A program made the translations under genes and the position numbers. DNA of 64,000 nucleotides from JAWWOL01 sp033851545. GTDB lineage: Bacteria > Actinomycetota > Actinomycetes > JAWWOL01. The stretch lies in assembly GCA_033851545.1 (NCBI GenBank), contig JAWWOO010000004.1:62001-126000 (forward strand). Reading direction: 5' to 3'. Of this stretch, positions 43,777 to 49,956 are shown piece by piece. How positions within the stretch are numbered: position 1 is the stretch's first letter; every line of letters begins with the position of its first letter. Below the pieces are notes generated by a model, which did no database searches, was not told where the DNA came from, and saw only the letters and a list, made by a program, of their open reading frames with translations.

Positions 43777-44802
43777 CTAGCAGGAGCAGTCGCAGACGCC
43801 GCAGTCACCGCAGCAGGCGCAGGGGTCACAGCAATCGGCGAAGTCGGCGCAGCTGCTCCGGTCCCTGTCGCCGGACCGCCGGCGCTGCCGCGACGAGTCG
43901 CACAGGGCCAGCCCGAGCATCCCGCCCGACAGCACCAGCTGCGTGGCGGCAAGTGGCCGGCTCTCCGACCGGAAGCTGCGGGAGACCGCCCGGCCAAGCT
44001 CTGGCCCGAGGAGCACGCGGGCGAGGTCGGCATCGGCCATCGACACCTCGGCGATCGCAGCGGCGATCCTGCCGGTCAGCGAGAGGGCGAGCCGGTGCGC
44101 CCCCGACGTCGAGGTGCCGGTCGCGGCCAACGGGTTGAACCGCCCACGGCGGGCGTCCTCGGCCCGGTCGTCGACGGCGTCCAGCAGGTGCACCAGCCGC
44201 CCGTACGCATCCCCCGCCGCGCGCAGTGCCTCGACGTTGTCCCGCCGAGCGGCGGCGACCGCCGTGTGGGCGAACAGCGTGGCAACGACGGCACCCGTGG
44301 GGGCCAGCAGCTCATCCACGGTCGCGCCGGCCCTGGCCTGCTGCTGGTCCGCCAACGCCGGAGCCTCGAGCATCGGCGACGCCTCGAGCCCGATCCGCCC
44401 GGCGAGGCGCACACCGTCGGACTCGAAGCGTCGCGCGGCGAGCCCGGCAACGGTGCGAGTCCCGTACGGGAGATCGCGGTCGGCCACCTTGTCGCGCAGC
44501 CCCGCCGACCCGGTCAGCAGCGTCCCCGCGGCGGCCAGCCGCATGGCTGGCGTGTCGGAACGGAGCACCTCGGCGGTCCGCAGGCCACGCAGCGGACAGC
44601 GGCCGGCCGTCCGGGTCTCCTGCCGACCGGCCTGCGCCTCGACGAGTACGGAGAGCAACAGCGCGTCGTAGCCGGTGAGCACCCGCGCGCCCTGACCCGC
44701 GCCGTCGCGCAGCGTCAGGCACAGGCCGCACAGGTGAGCTCGCCAGCGCTCCTGGAGCTCAGGCCCGAGGTGATGCCGACACGGCCGTACGAGACCCCTC
44801 AC
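43777..44802 (-). CDS. DUF5685 protein with cysteine-rich tail
   Basis: This protein of about 341 residues starts VRGLVRPCRHHLG and ERWRAHLCGLCLTLRDGAGQ, the opening of DUF5685 proteins, with a CxxC that may bind metal or a cluster. The middle is helical and Ala/Arg-rich (AHTAVAAARRDNVEALRAAG, YGRLVHLLDAVDDRAEDARR). The last 30 residues hold ten Cys in patterns such as CADFADCCDPCACCGDCG, followed by a CxCxC end. GTG 44802 is chosen because it opens the family start; the frame reaches further upstream but into the repeat array promoter. The function is unknown. The tail could bind metal ions or be modified. Confidence 0.82.
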   Translation of the reverse strand: MRGLVRPCRHHLGPELQERWRAHLCGLCLTLRDGAGQGARVLTGYDALLLSVLVEAQAGRQETRTAGRCPLRGLRTAEVLRSDTPAMRLAAAGTLLTGSAGLRDKVADRDLPYGTRTVAGLAARRFESDGVRLAGRIGLEASPMLEAPALADQQQARAGATVDELLAPTGAVVATLFAHTAVAAARRDNVEALRAAGDAYGRLVHLLDAVDDRAEDARRGRFNPLAATGTSTSGAHRLALSLTGRIAAAIAEVSMADADLARVLLGPELGRAVSRSFRSESRPLAATQLVLSGGMLGLALCDSSRQRRRSGDRDRSSCADFADCCDPCACCGDCGVCDCSC

Positions 44803-44854
44803 CGCAACCCCCCGATCCCGAGCGCCCGCCAGCAGAGTACGGCACCGGTGTCCC

Positions 44855-44979
44855 TGTGGATGAGCCGGTGCACAACTCGGCCAGTCCTGGGGACAACCGG
44901 CGCCATCCTGTGGAAGATCAAAATAGTTTGGATCAACTCGCCGAAAACCCTTGTCAGGCAAGCGAACTCGGTCTAGAAA
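44855..44979 (+). promoter_or_regulatory. Promoter region of RNA gene 1, with DnaA-box-like motifs
   Basis: A strong promoter is visible: TTGTCA (44951-44956), 17 bases, TAGAAA (44974-44979). Upstream lie TGTGGATGA (44855), GTGCACAAC (44868), GGGGACAAC (44889) and TGTGGAAGA (44909). These resemble the actinobacterial DnaA box TGTGGACAA. An AT-rich CAAAATAGTT follows at 44919. Start of RNA is expected near 44986-44988. Confidence 0.75.
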
Positions 44980-44986
44980 TCACCTA

Positions 44987-45261
44987 CGTCACCGGCAACG
45001 GCGACCCGCACCGAGCGAGACAGGCCGACGGAAGCAAAGCCGGGGCAACCCGACAGAGCGACCGAAAGTGGTCGAGCAAGGGCAGCGTGAGACCGGCTGC
45101 AGAGCCCGAGCAGTGCGAGGGGCAACCCCCGTACGGCGAGGTCGTTCGGCGGCAAGGACGCGCAGCAGGCGGGATGCACGAGCTGGCGGCTGGCGAACGC
45201 GGCAACGCGTCCGCCTAGTGAGGCCCCTTCAACTCATACTTGAAGGGGCCTCACGCCTTTT
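44987..45261 (+). ncRNA. Predicted small RNA, copy 1
   Basis: This is a predicted transcript of about 275 nt. It opens with a hairpin GTCACCG-GCAA-CGGCGAC whose loop is of GNRA type. Further hairpins have loops GAAAGT (GACC/GGTC stem), GCAA in GGGGCAACCC, and GCAA in ACGCGGCAACGCGT. It ends in a 15-bp terminator. No ORF with a start is conserved among copies. I do not recognise the class. Confidence 0.7.
45218..45261 (+). terminator. Terminator of RNA gene 1
   Basis: A perfect 15-bp stem (45218-45232 with 45240-45254) with the loop CTCATAC is followed by GCCTTTT. This is a classical intrinsic terminator, unusually strong for this GC-rich DNA. Confidence 0.93.
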
Positions 45262-45396
45262 CCGGACCCATGCGTTTGCGCCCCTGCCTCGTCCGGCGGA
45301 AGGGCTGCTCCGCCTGCGTATGAGCTGCGGGCGGATCTGCCAGCAGCTCATACGGTTCGGAAGGGTCACCCCCGCCGGCCTCCCGGCCCGTGCACC

Positions 45397-45521
45397 TGTG
45401 GACGAGGCGGTGCACAACCGGGCTCCTCCTGGGGACAACCGGCCCCGGTCTGTGGAGGGCCAAAATAGTTGTCACCGACTCGCCGAAAACCCTTGTCAGG
45501 CAAGCGAAGTCAGTCTAGAAA
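45397..45521 (+). promoter_or_regulatory. Promoter region of RNA gene 2, with DnaA-box-like motifs
   Basis: TTGTCA (45493-45498), 17 bases and TAGAAA (45516-45521) repeat the geometry of copy 1. Box-like motifs are TGTGGACGA (45397), GTGCACAAC (45410), GGGGACAAC (45431) and TGTGGAGGG (45451), then CAAAATAGTT at 45461. Confidence 0.75.
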
Positions 45522-45528
45522 TCATCTA

Positions 45529-45799
45529 CGTCACCGGGAACGGCGACCCGCACTGAGCGTCAGGAACTGCAGGATCCGCTGCCAGGGCAACCTGGTGGCA
45601 GTGAGCCGGCGGGGAGCGGCGTACGGGATGCGCGGCCACCGATGACCGAGGCCAGGCAGCGCGGGAGGCGACTCCAGCGCAGCGCAGCTCTCGGAAGTCA
45701 GGTCGAGCGCGGGAAGCACGTCCAGTGACTGGTGAGCGCGGCAACGCGTGAGCCCAGTGAGGCCCCTCCAACTCATACTTGGAGGGGCCTCACGTCTTT
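45529..45799 (+). ncRNA. Predicted small RNA, copy 2
   Basis: This is a predicted transcript of about 270 nt. The first hairpin keeps the same stem with loop GGAA. Later hairpins are CCAGG-GCAA-CCTGG inside CTGCCA/TGGCAG, GGAG-GCGA-CTCC, and CGCG-GCAA-CGCG. Compared with copies 1 and 3, the GGAG/CTCC stem shows a paired change, which supports a conserved RNA fold. Confidence 0.7.
45757..45799 (+). terminator. Terminator of RNA gene 2
   Basis: A perfect 15-bp stem (45757-45771 with 45779-45793) with the same loop CTCATAC is followed by GTCTTT. It differs from copy 1 by a compensated pair (CTCCAA/TTGGAG versus CTTCAA/TTGAAG). Confidence 0.93.
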
Positions 45800-45836
45800 C
45801 CCGAGTGTCCACGACCCAGCTGGTCAGTGGTGCACC

Positions 45837-45961
45837 TGTGGACGAATCGGTGGACAACAACGGGTGAACCGTGGACAACCCGGGCCGACCTGTGGAAGAT
45901 CAAAATAGTTCGGCCCGACTCGCCGAAATCCCTTGTCAGGCAGGCGAAGTCAGTCTAGAAA
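45837..45961 (+). promoter_or_regulatory. Promoter region of RNA gene 3, with DnaA-box-like motifs
   Basis: TTGTCA (45933-45938), 17 bases and TAGAAA (45956-45961) are as in the other copies. Boxes here are closest to the DnaA consensus: TGTGGACGA (45837), GTGGACAAC (45850), GTGGACAAC (45871) and TGTGGAAGA (45891), then CAAAATAGTT at 45901. Confidence 0.75.
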
Positions 45962-45968
45962 TCATCTA

Positions 45969-46240
45969 CGTCACCGGGAACGGCGACCCGCACCAAGCGT
46001 CAGGATCCGGAACGACCGAGGTTGAGGCGACTCAGCCGAGGGACTGCCGGCGAGCGGCGTACGGGATGCGCGGCCACCGACGACCGAGGCCAGGCAGCGC
46101 GAGGGGCGACCCGAGCGCAGCGCAGCCTCCGGAAGTCAGCGGCCGAGCGCGGGACGAACGTCCGGTGGTCGGGGATCGCGGCAGCGCGTGAACCGGTGAA
46201 GCCCCTTCATCTCATACATGAAGGGGCTTCACACTTTTCA
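45969..46240 (+). ncRNA. Predicted small RNA, copy 3
   Basis: This is a predicted transcript of about 270 nt. The first hairpin has loop GGAA. A GGG-GCGA-CCC hairpin and a CGCG/CGCG hairpin near 46178-46190 take the positions seen in the other copies. It shares long identical blocks with copy 2 in the middle. It ends in its own terminator. Confidence 0.7.
46196..46240 (+). terminator. Terminator of RNA gene 3
   Basis: A perfect 15-bp stem (46196-46210 with 46218-46232) and the same CTCATAC loop are followed by ACACTTTT. Several stem positions differ from copies 1 and 2 in a compensated way. Confidence 0.93.
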
Positions 46241-46306
46241 GTCTGCCGTGCAAACGGTCGACCGCCACGTCGACACGCTGGCACCGACCGGTCGCGTACG
46301 GGCACC

Positions 46307-46759
46307 TCAGCCGAGCTGGCGGCGTACCTCGGCCGAGACCCGCTTACCGTCGGCCCGGCCCGCGGTCTGTCCGCTGATGGCCTTCATGACCAGGCCCAGC
46401 CCGCGCGGGCCCTCAGCGCCGGTCTCGGCGATCGCCTCGGCCACCAGCTGTGTCAGCTCCTCGTCGGTGAGCGCGGCAGGCAGGTAGCGGTCCAGGACCG
46501 CAGCCTCAGCGAGCTCTCGGGCCGCCAGCTCGTCGCGGCCCCCGGCGGTGAACATCTCCGCCGCCTCGCGGCGCTTCTTCGCCTCCTTGGAGACCACCGC
46601 CAGTTCCTCCTCGTCGGTGAGGGTGCGGGCGGACTTGCCGGCGACCGCTTCGGTCTTCAAGGCAGTCAGTGCCATCCGCAGCGTGCCGGTGACAAGCTCG
46701 TCGCGGGCGCGCAAGGCAGCGATCATGTCGTCGTGCAGGGTCTCGGCGAGCGTGGCCAC
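46307..46759 (-). CDS. GatB/YqeY domain protein
   Basis: This 150-residue protein matches the YqeY family, which resembles the tail of GatB. It shows LAETLHDDMIAALRARDELV, TLRMALTALKTEAVAGK, EAKKRREAAEMFTAGGRDEL and GPRGLGLVMKAISGQTAGRA. YqeY-like proteins may contact tRNA, but their role is unclear. The start is GTG at 46759 with GAGGAG upstream. It is the third gene behind the DLH-like and DUF6295 genes on the same strand, 33 bases after the latter, so it may be in their operon. Confidence 0.92.
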   Translation of the reverse strand: MATLAETLHDDMIAALRARDELVTGTLRMALTALKTEAVAGKSARTLTDEEELAVVSKEAKKRREAAEMFTAGGRDELAARELAEAAVLDRYLPAALTDEELTQLVAEAIAETGAEGPRGLGLVMKAISGQTAGRADGKRVSAEVRRQLG

Positions 46760-46792
46760 GACGGCTCCTCAGGGGTCGGCTAGGGACCAGTG

Positions 46793-47044
46793 TCACGCGT
46801 CCACGGTCTGCAGCGTGGCCAGGATCGCCTCGGCGAGGGCCCGCGCGGCGGCAGGGTCGAGCTCGAGGGCCACCCGGGAGCCCGGCCCGATGCCGGCGTT
46901 GACCACGTCGACGTTGAGCGTGTGCTCGGCCGGCGCATGCACCGGGTGGTCGAAGTAGACGGTGGCGCTGGTCGCCGGGAACCAGCCCTGCGGGCCTTTG
47001 GCGCTGCCGGCGAGCTCGACGGTCGTGGTGACGTACGTGCACAA
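46793..47044 (-). CDS. DUF6295 protein
   Basis: This 83-residue protein starts MCTYVTTTVELAGSAKG and has GWFPATSATVYFDHPVHAPA followed by EHTLNVDVVNAG, which I recall as the DUF6295 pattern. The start is a TTG at 47044, fixed by the family start MCTY and by GGAGGG seven bases upstream, inside the end of the DLH-like gene. The gene begins 3 bases after the DLH-like stop, so the two are tightly coupled. The function is not known. Confidence 0.82.
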   Translation of the reverse strand: MCTYVTTTVELAGSAKGPQGWFPATSATVYFDHPVHAPAEHTLNVDVVNAGIGPGSRVALELDPAAARALAEAILATLQTVDA

Positions 47045-47047
47045 GGC

Positions 47048-47791
47048 TCAGCCCTCCAGGTGCTTGGCGAAGAAGCTGAGCAGCGTGGCCCAGCCCTCGT
47101 TGGCCGGTTGCGGTCGGTAGGACGGCCGGTCGACGGCGAAGAACGCGTGGCCGGCGTCGGCGTAGGAGTGGAACTCGTGCTCCTTGCCGTGCTCGGTGAG
47201 GATCCGGTCCAGCTCGGCCACGTGCTCGGGCGACGGATGCTGGTCCTCGACGCCGAACAGGCCGAGCAGCGGGCAGCGCAGGTCGGCCAGCCGGTCGACG
47301 ATCGGCACCATCCGCTTGGGCATGCCCTCCACGTGCGGCTCGACGACGAACGCGCCGTAGCAGTCCACCGCGGCCTGGAGGTCGACGGCGGTCGCGGCCA
47401 GCACGGACTGGCGGCCACCCGAGCAGAAGCCGATCACGCCGACGCGGCCGTTGCTGGAGGTCAGGCCACGCAGGTGGGCGGCGGCGCCGGCCACGTCGCC
47501 GATCAGGCGCTCGTCCGGGACACCGCCCTGCGCCCGTACGGTGGCCGCCGCGTCGTCCGGTGCCGCGCCGGGGGCCTCGCGGAAGTGCAGGTTGGGGCAC
47601 AGCGCCGCATAGCCGGCCTCGGCGAAGCGCCGGGTGATCTCCTTGGTGGCCCGGTCGTAGCCGGGCAGGTGGTGGATGACCACCACGCTGCCGTACGGGC
47701 CGGGGCTCATCGGCCGGGCAAGGTAGCCCTCGATCACGTCCCCACCGTCGCCGGTGAGCGAGATCGTCTCGGCCATGATCGTGTCGTACAT
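47048..47791 (-). CDS. Dienelactone hydrolase family protein
   Basis: This alpha/beta hydrolase of about 247 residues is of dienelactone hydrolase type. The nucleophile is Cys in GFCSGGRQ, with Asp in FGVEDQHPS and His in AGHAFF, the Cys-Asp-His triad of DLH. HHLPGYDRATKEI recalls the oxyanion region. Substrates are lactones or esters; the true one is unknown. ATG 47791 has GGAGGAG upstream. The frame reaches 11 codons further without a site. A large perfect inverted repeat (47821-47845) lies 30 bases before the start. The next gene (DUF6295) starts 3 bases behind. Confidence 0.9.
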   Translation of the reverse strand: MYDTIMAETISLTGDGGDVIEGYLARPMSPGPYGSVVVIHHLPGYDRATKEITRRFAEAGYAALCPNLHFREAPGAAPDDAAATVRAQGGVPDERLIGDVAGAAAHLRGLTSSNGRVGVIGFCSGGRQSVLAATAVDLQAAVDCYGAFVVEPHVEGMPKRMVPIVDRLADLRCPLLGLFGVEDQHPSPEHVAELDRILTEHGKEHEFHSYADAGHAFFAVDRPSYRPQPANEGWATLLSFFAKHLEG

Positions 47792-47820
47792 CGTGGGTCT
47801 CCTCCGGAGTGCTTGCGTTG

Positions 47821-47845
47821 ACAACTAGTTGGCTCAACTAGTTGT
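47821..47845. promoter_or_regulatory. Operator upstream of the DLH-like gene
   Basis: ACAACTAGTTG-GCT-CAACTAGTTGT is an inverted repeat with perfect 11-bp arms, each containing the palindrome CAACTAGTTG. Sites of this form are bound by MarR- or HxlR-type repressors. No such gene is within the window, so the regulator is unknown. Confidence 0.75.
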
Positions 47846-47903
47846 ACCAAGCGAACGAGTTCCCCGCACACTGAGCCTCGTCGCCGCCACCCCGACGACG
47901 CAA

Positions 47904-47937
47904 GACGGCCGCCACCGCGTACGGAGTGGCGGCCGTC
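47904..47937. terminator. Terminator-like hairpin behind the GH64 gene
   Basis: GACGGCCGCCAC (47904-47915) pairs perfectly with GTGGCGGCCGTC (47926-47937). It lies just downstream of the GH64 stop on the minus strand and would end that transcript before the DLH-like operon. Confidence 0.8.
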
Positions 47938-47954
47938 CCTTGCCTAGTGCCGAA

Positions 47955-49757
47955 TCACCAGCCGACGGCGACCTGCAGGTACTGCGGGTTGGCGTGCGAG
48001 ATGTACGAGGACTGGCCTGCGTCGTCGTCGTACGGGAAGCCGTAGGCCAACCCGTTGACCGCGTTGTCGTGCCAGAACTTCGCGTAGTAGTTCGCCGGCG
48101 CGGTCTTGTAGTACTGCGTCGGGTCGTTCTGCACTGCCGTCGACGTGCCGAGCACGTGCCGGTTCGCGTTCGCGCAGTTGACCGGGTCGGCGGCCAGAGT
48201 GCCTGAGCAGCCGAAGATCTGCTGCGTCGTGGCGCTGACGCCGAACTGCGAGGCGTACGAGCTCATGTAGTTCTGGTTGGCCCCACCCGGCTGGAACGCC
48301 GGGATGCTGCCGGGAGCGATGATCTTCGTCGGGTAGTACGGGGCCTGGGCAAGCGCCTTGAACTCGGCCGGGACCGCGGCGACGAACCGGTTGAACGTGG
48401 CGTCCCGGGTCTCGTTGAACACCGGGTAGCTGTCACCGACCGTCTGGTCGCTGCCGTCGTGGTTGTGCAGGTGCATGACGAGCGGCAGCGCCCACGCGTC
48501 GACCCGGGTGGTGTTGCCGTTGAACTGGGCGGCTCCGATGGTGAACTCGATGAAGTCCTGGTACTGGCTGGTCGGTGAGCCGAGGTAGAAGTACATCCGG
48601 CCCGAGGAGTTCACCGGCATGTCGAAGTACGGGTTGGTCGCGACGTTGTAGGTCGTCCCGTTGAAGCTGTAGTAGACCTGGCTGTCGGGATATTGCCCGT
48701 TGGTGCGGTTGAGGATCTGCAGCTCGAGGACCTGCGTCGCCGCCGGGATCGTGGCGGTGTTGCCCCAGAACGATGCCGGGAAGCCACCGAACGACCCGCC
48801 GCCGGTGCCGCTGGTCGTGGGCGACGGGCTGGTCGTCGTGGTGACGGACCCGATGATGCTGACGCCCAGCTCCCACAGCGAGTAGCCGTAGGCCGTGGCC
48901 CGCACGGTGCCGTACATCCGCAGGTAACGGCCAGAACCGCTGACAGCCAAGGTTTGTACGCCGCCGGTGCCGGTCGTCGTCGTGTAGATGCTGGTCCACG
49001 CCGTGGCGTCGTTGGACGTCTGGATCTGGAACGACTTCGCGTACGCGGGCTCCCAGTTGAGGACGACCTGGCAGATGGTCTGGGTCGAGCCGAGGTCGAC
49101 GTAGATCCACTGCGGGTCGGAGAACGCACTGGACCATCGGGTGCCGGTGTTGCCGTCGACGGCCGCGCTGGCCGGGAAGGTCGCGTTCTCGCTCGAGGAG
49201 GCGACAGCCGGCCGGCCCTGGGCGGCGTTGGCGGTGCCGCAGGTGCCGGTCGTGCCGATGCTGCCGTAGACCTGGAACTCCCACAGGCTGTAGCCGTACG
49301 CGGTGGCCCGCGTGGTCCCGTACATCCGGACGTAGCGGCCGGTGCCGGCGATGTTCAGCGTCTGCACGCCTCCGGTGCCGGTGGTCGTCGAGTAGATCGA
49401 CGTCCACGTGGTGGCGTCGGGTGAGGTCTGCACCTGGAACGACTTGCCGTACGCCGCCTCCCAGTTGAGGACGACCTGGGTGATGCTGGCCGTGGCGCCG
49501 AGGTCGACCTGGATCCACTGCGGGTCGGCGAACGCGCTCGACCAGCGGGTCCCGGTGTTGCCGTCGGTCGCCGAGGCGGCTGGCGTCCCCGCGTTCTCCG
49601 TCGAGCTGGCGGTCGTCGCCTTGCCCTGGGAGAGCAGGGTGCTGGCCGCGTGGGCCGTCCGGCCGAACGGGGTCAGCGCGATCGCGGCGAGCAGAGCGAG
49701 CAAGGCGAGAATCACCAGCGGGACGTGCTGCCATCTACTGCGGCGTAGGGCTGCCAT
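47955..49757 (-). CDS. Secreted GH64-type beta-1,3-glucanase with two CBM32 domains
   Basis: This protein of about 600 residues starts with a signal peptide (VPLVILALLALLAAIALTPF, cut near TAHA). Two F5/8 type C (CBM32-like) domains follow, very alike (DGNTGTRWSSAF(A/S)DPQWI, LNWE(A/P)AY(G/A)KSFQ(V/I)QTS). A Thr/Ser/Gly-rich linker connects to a C-terminal domain of about 270 residues with YQDFIEFTIG, TRVDAWALPLVMHLHNHDGS and FNETRDATFNRFVAAVPAEF. I assign this domain to GH64 (laminaripentaose-producing type). It would bind and cut beta-1,3-glucan of fungi or algae. ATG 49757 opens the signal peptide. Confidence 0.82.
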   Translation of the reverse strand: MAALRRSRWQHVPLVILALLALLAAIALTPFGRTAHAASTLLSQGKATTASSTENAGTPAASATDGNTGTRWSSAFADPQWIQVDLGATASITQVVLNWEAAYGKSFQVQTSPDATTWTSIYSTTTGTGGVQTLNIAGTGRYVRMYGTTRATAYGYSLWEFQVYGSIGTTGTCGTANAAQGRPAVASSSENATFPASAAVDGNTGTRWSSAFSDPQWIYVDLGSTQTICQVVLNWEPAYAKSFQIQTSNDATAWTSIYTTTTGTGGVQTLAVSGSGRYLRMYGTVRATAYGYSLWELGVSIIGSVTTTTSPSPTTSGTGGGSFGGFPASFWGNTATIPAATQVLELQILNRTNGQYPDSQVYYSFNGTTYNVATNPYFDMPVNSSGRMYFYLGSPTSQYQDFIEFTIGAAQFNGNTTRVDAWALPLVMHLHNHDGSDQTVGDSYPVFNETRDATFNRFVAAVPAEFKALAQAPYYPTKIIAPGSIPAFQPGGANQNYMSSYASQFGVSATTQQIFGCSGTLAADPVNCANANRHVLGTSTAVQNDPTQYYKTAPANYYAKFWHDNAVNGLAYGFPYDDDAGQSSYISHANPQYLQVAVGW

Positions 49758-49903
49758 GGGCCTGCCAATCGAGGATGCGGGCGCGAGTTCACGAGTTAGT
49801 TCAAGGCTGTATAGTCCCGCTCGCGAACCGGGGTCAATGCCGCGAAACACCCAAAAGGTCCCGGAACCTTCAGCCGTCCAACAGCGGCCGCGGGCACAGC
49901 AAC

Positions 49904-49939
49904 GGCGCGCCACCCCTGACCAGGCAAGGGTGACGCGCC
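49904..49939. terminator. Terminator-like hairpin behind the propeller gene
   Basis: GGCGCGCCACCC (49904-49915) pairs with GGGTGACGCGCC (49928-49939) with one mismatch. It lies behind the 49957 stop and before the GH64 start region on the minus strand. Confidence 0.65.
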
Positions 49940-49956
49940 GATGGAGGTGACGTCTC

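Larger units (their letters stand above)
44853..46240 (+). repeat. Three tandem copies of a promoter-RNA-terminator cassette
   Basis: Three direct copies, each about 400 bases long, start near 44853, 45395 and 45835. Their 5' quarter, from the first TGTGGA box to the GNRA hairpin behind the promoter, is nearly identical. The middle is diverged but still alignable; copies 2 and 3 share about 50 almost identical bases (GAGCGGCGTACGGGATGCGC and on). The end is again a conserved terminator. Between copy 1 and 2 there is an extra 11-bp hairpin (45318-45353). No reading frame is kept among the copies. Confidence 0.88.

Noticed and set aside
44855..46240. Chromosomal origin (oriC)
   Set aside because: DnaA-like boxes are present, but there is no dnaA, dnaN or gyrase gene near, and each cluster sits in front of a promoter and terminator unit.
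44853..46240. CRISPR array or transposon repeats
   Set aside because: Units are hundreds of bases long with only three copies, there are no short regular repeats and spacers, no cas genes and no transposase.
46506..47837. 443-codon frame spanning the DLH-like, DUF6295 and YqeY-like genes
   Set aside because: It is Arg/Pro/Ala-rich out-of-frame translation; three recognised proteins occupy other frames of the same strand.
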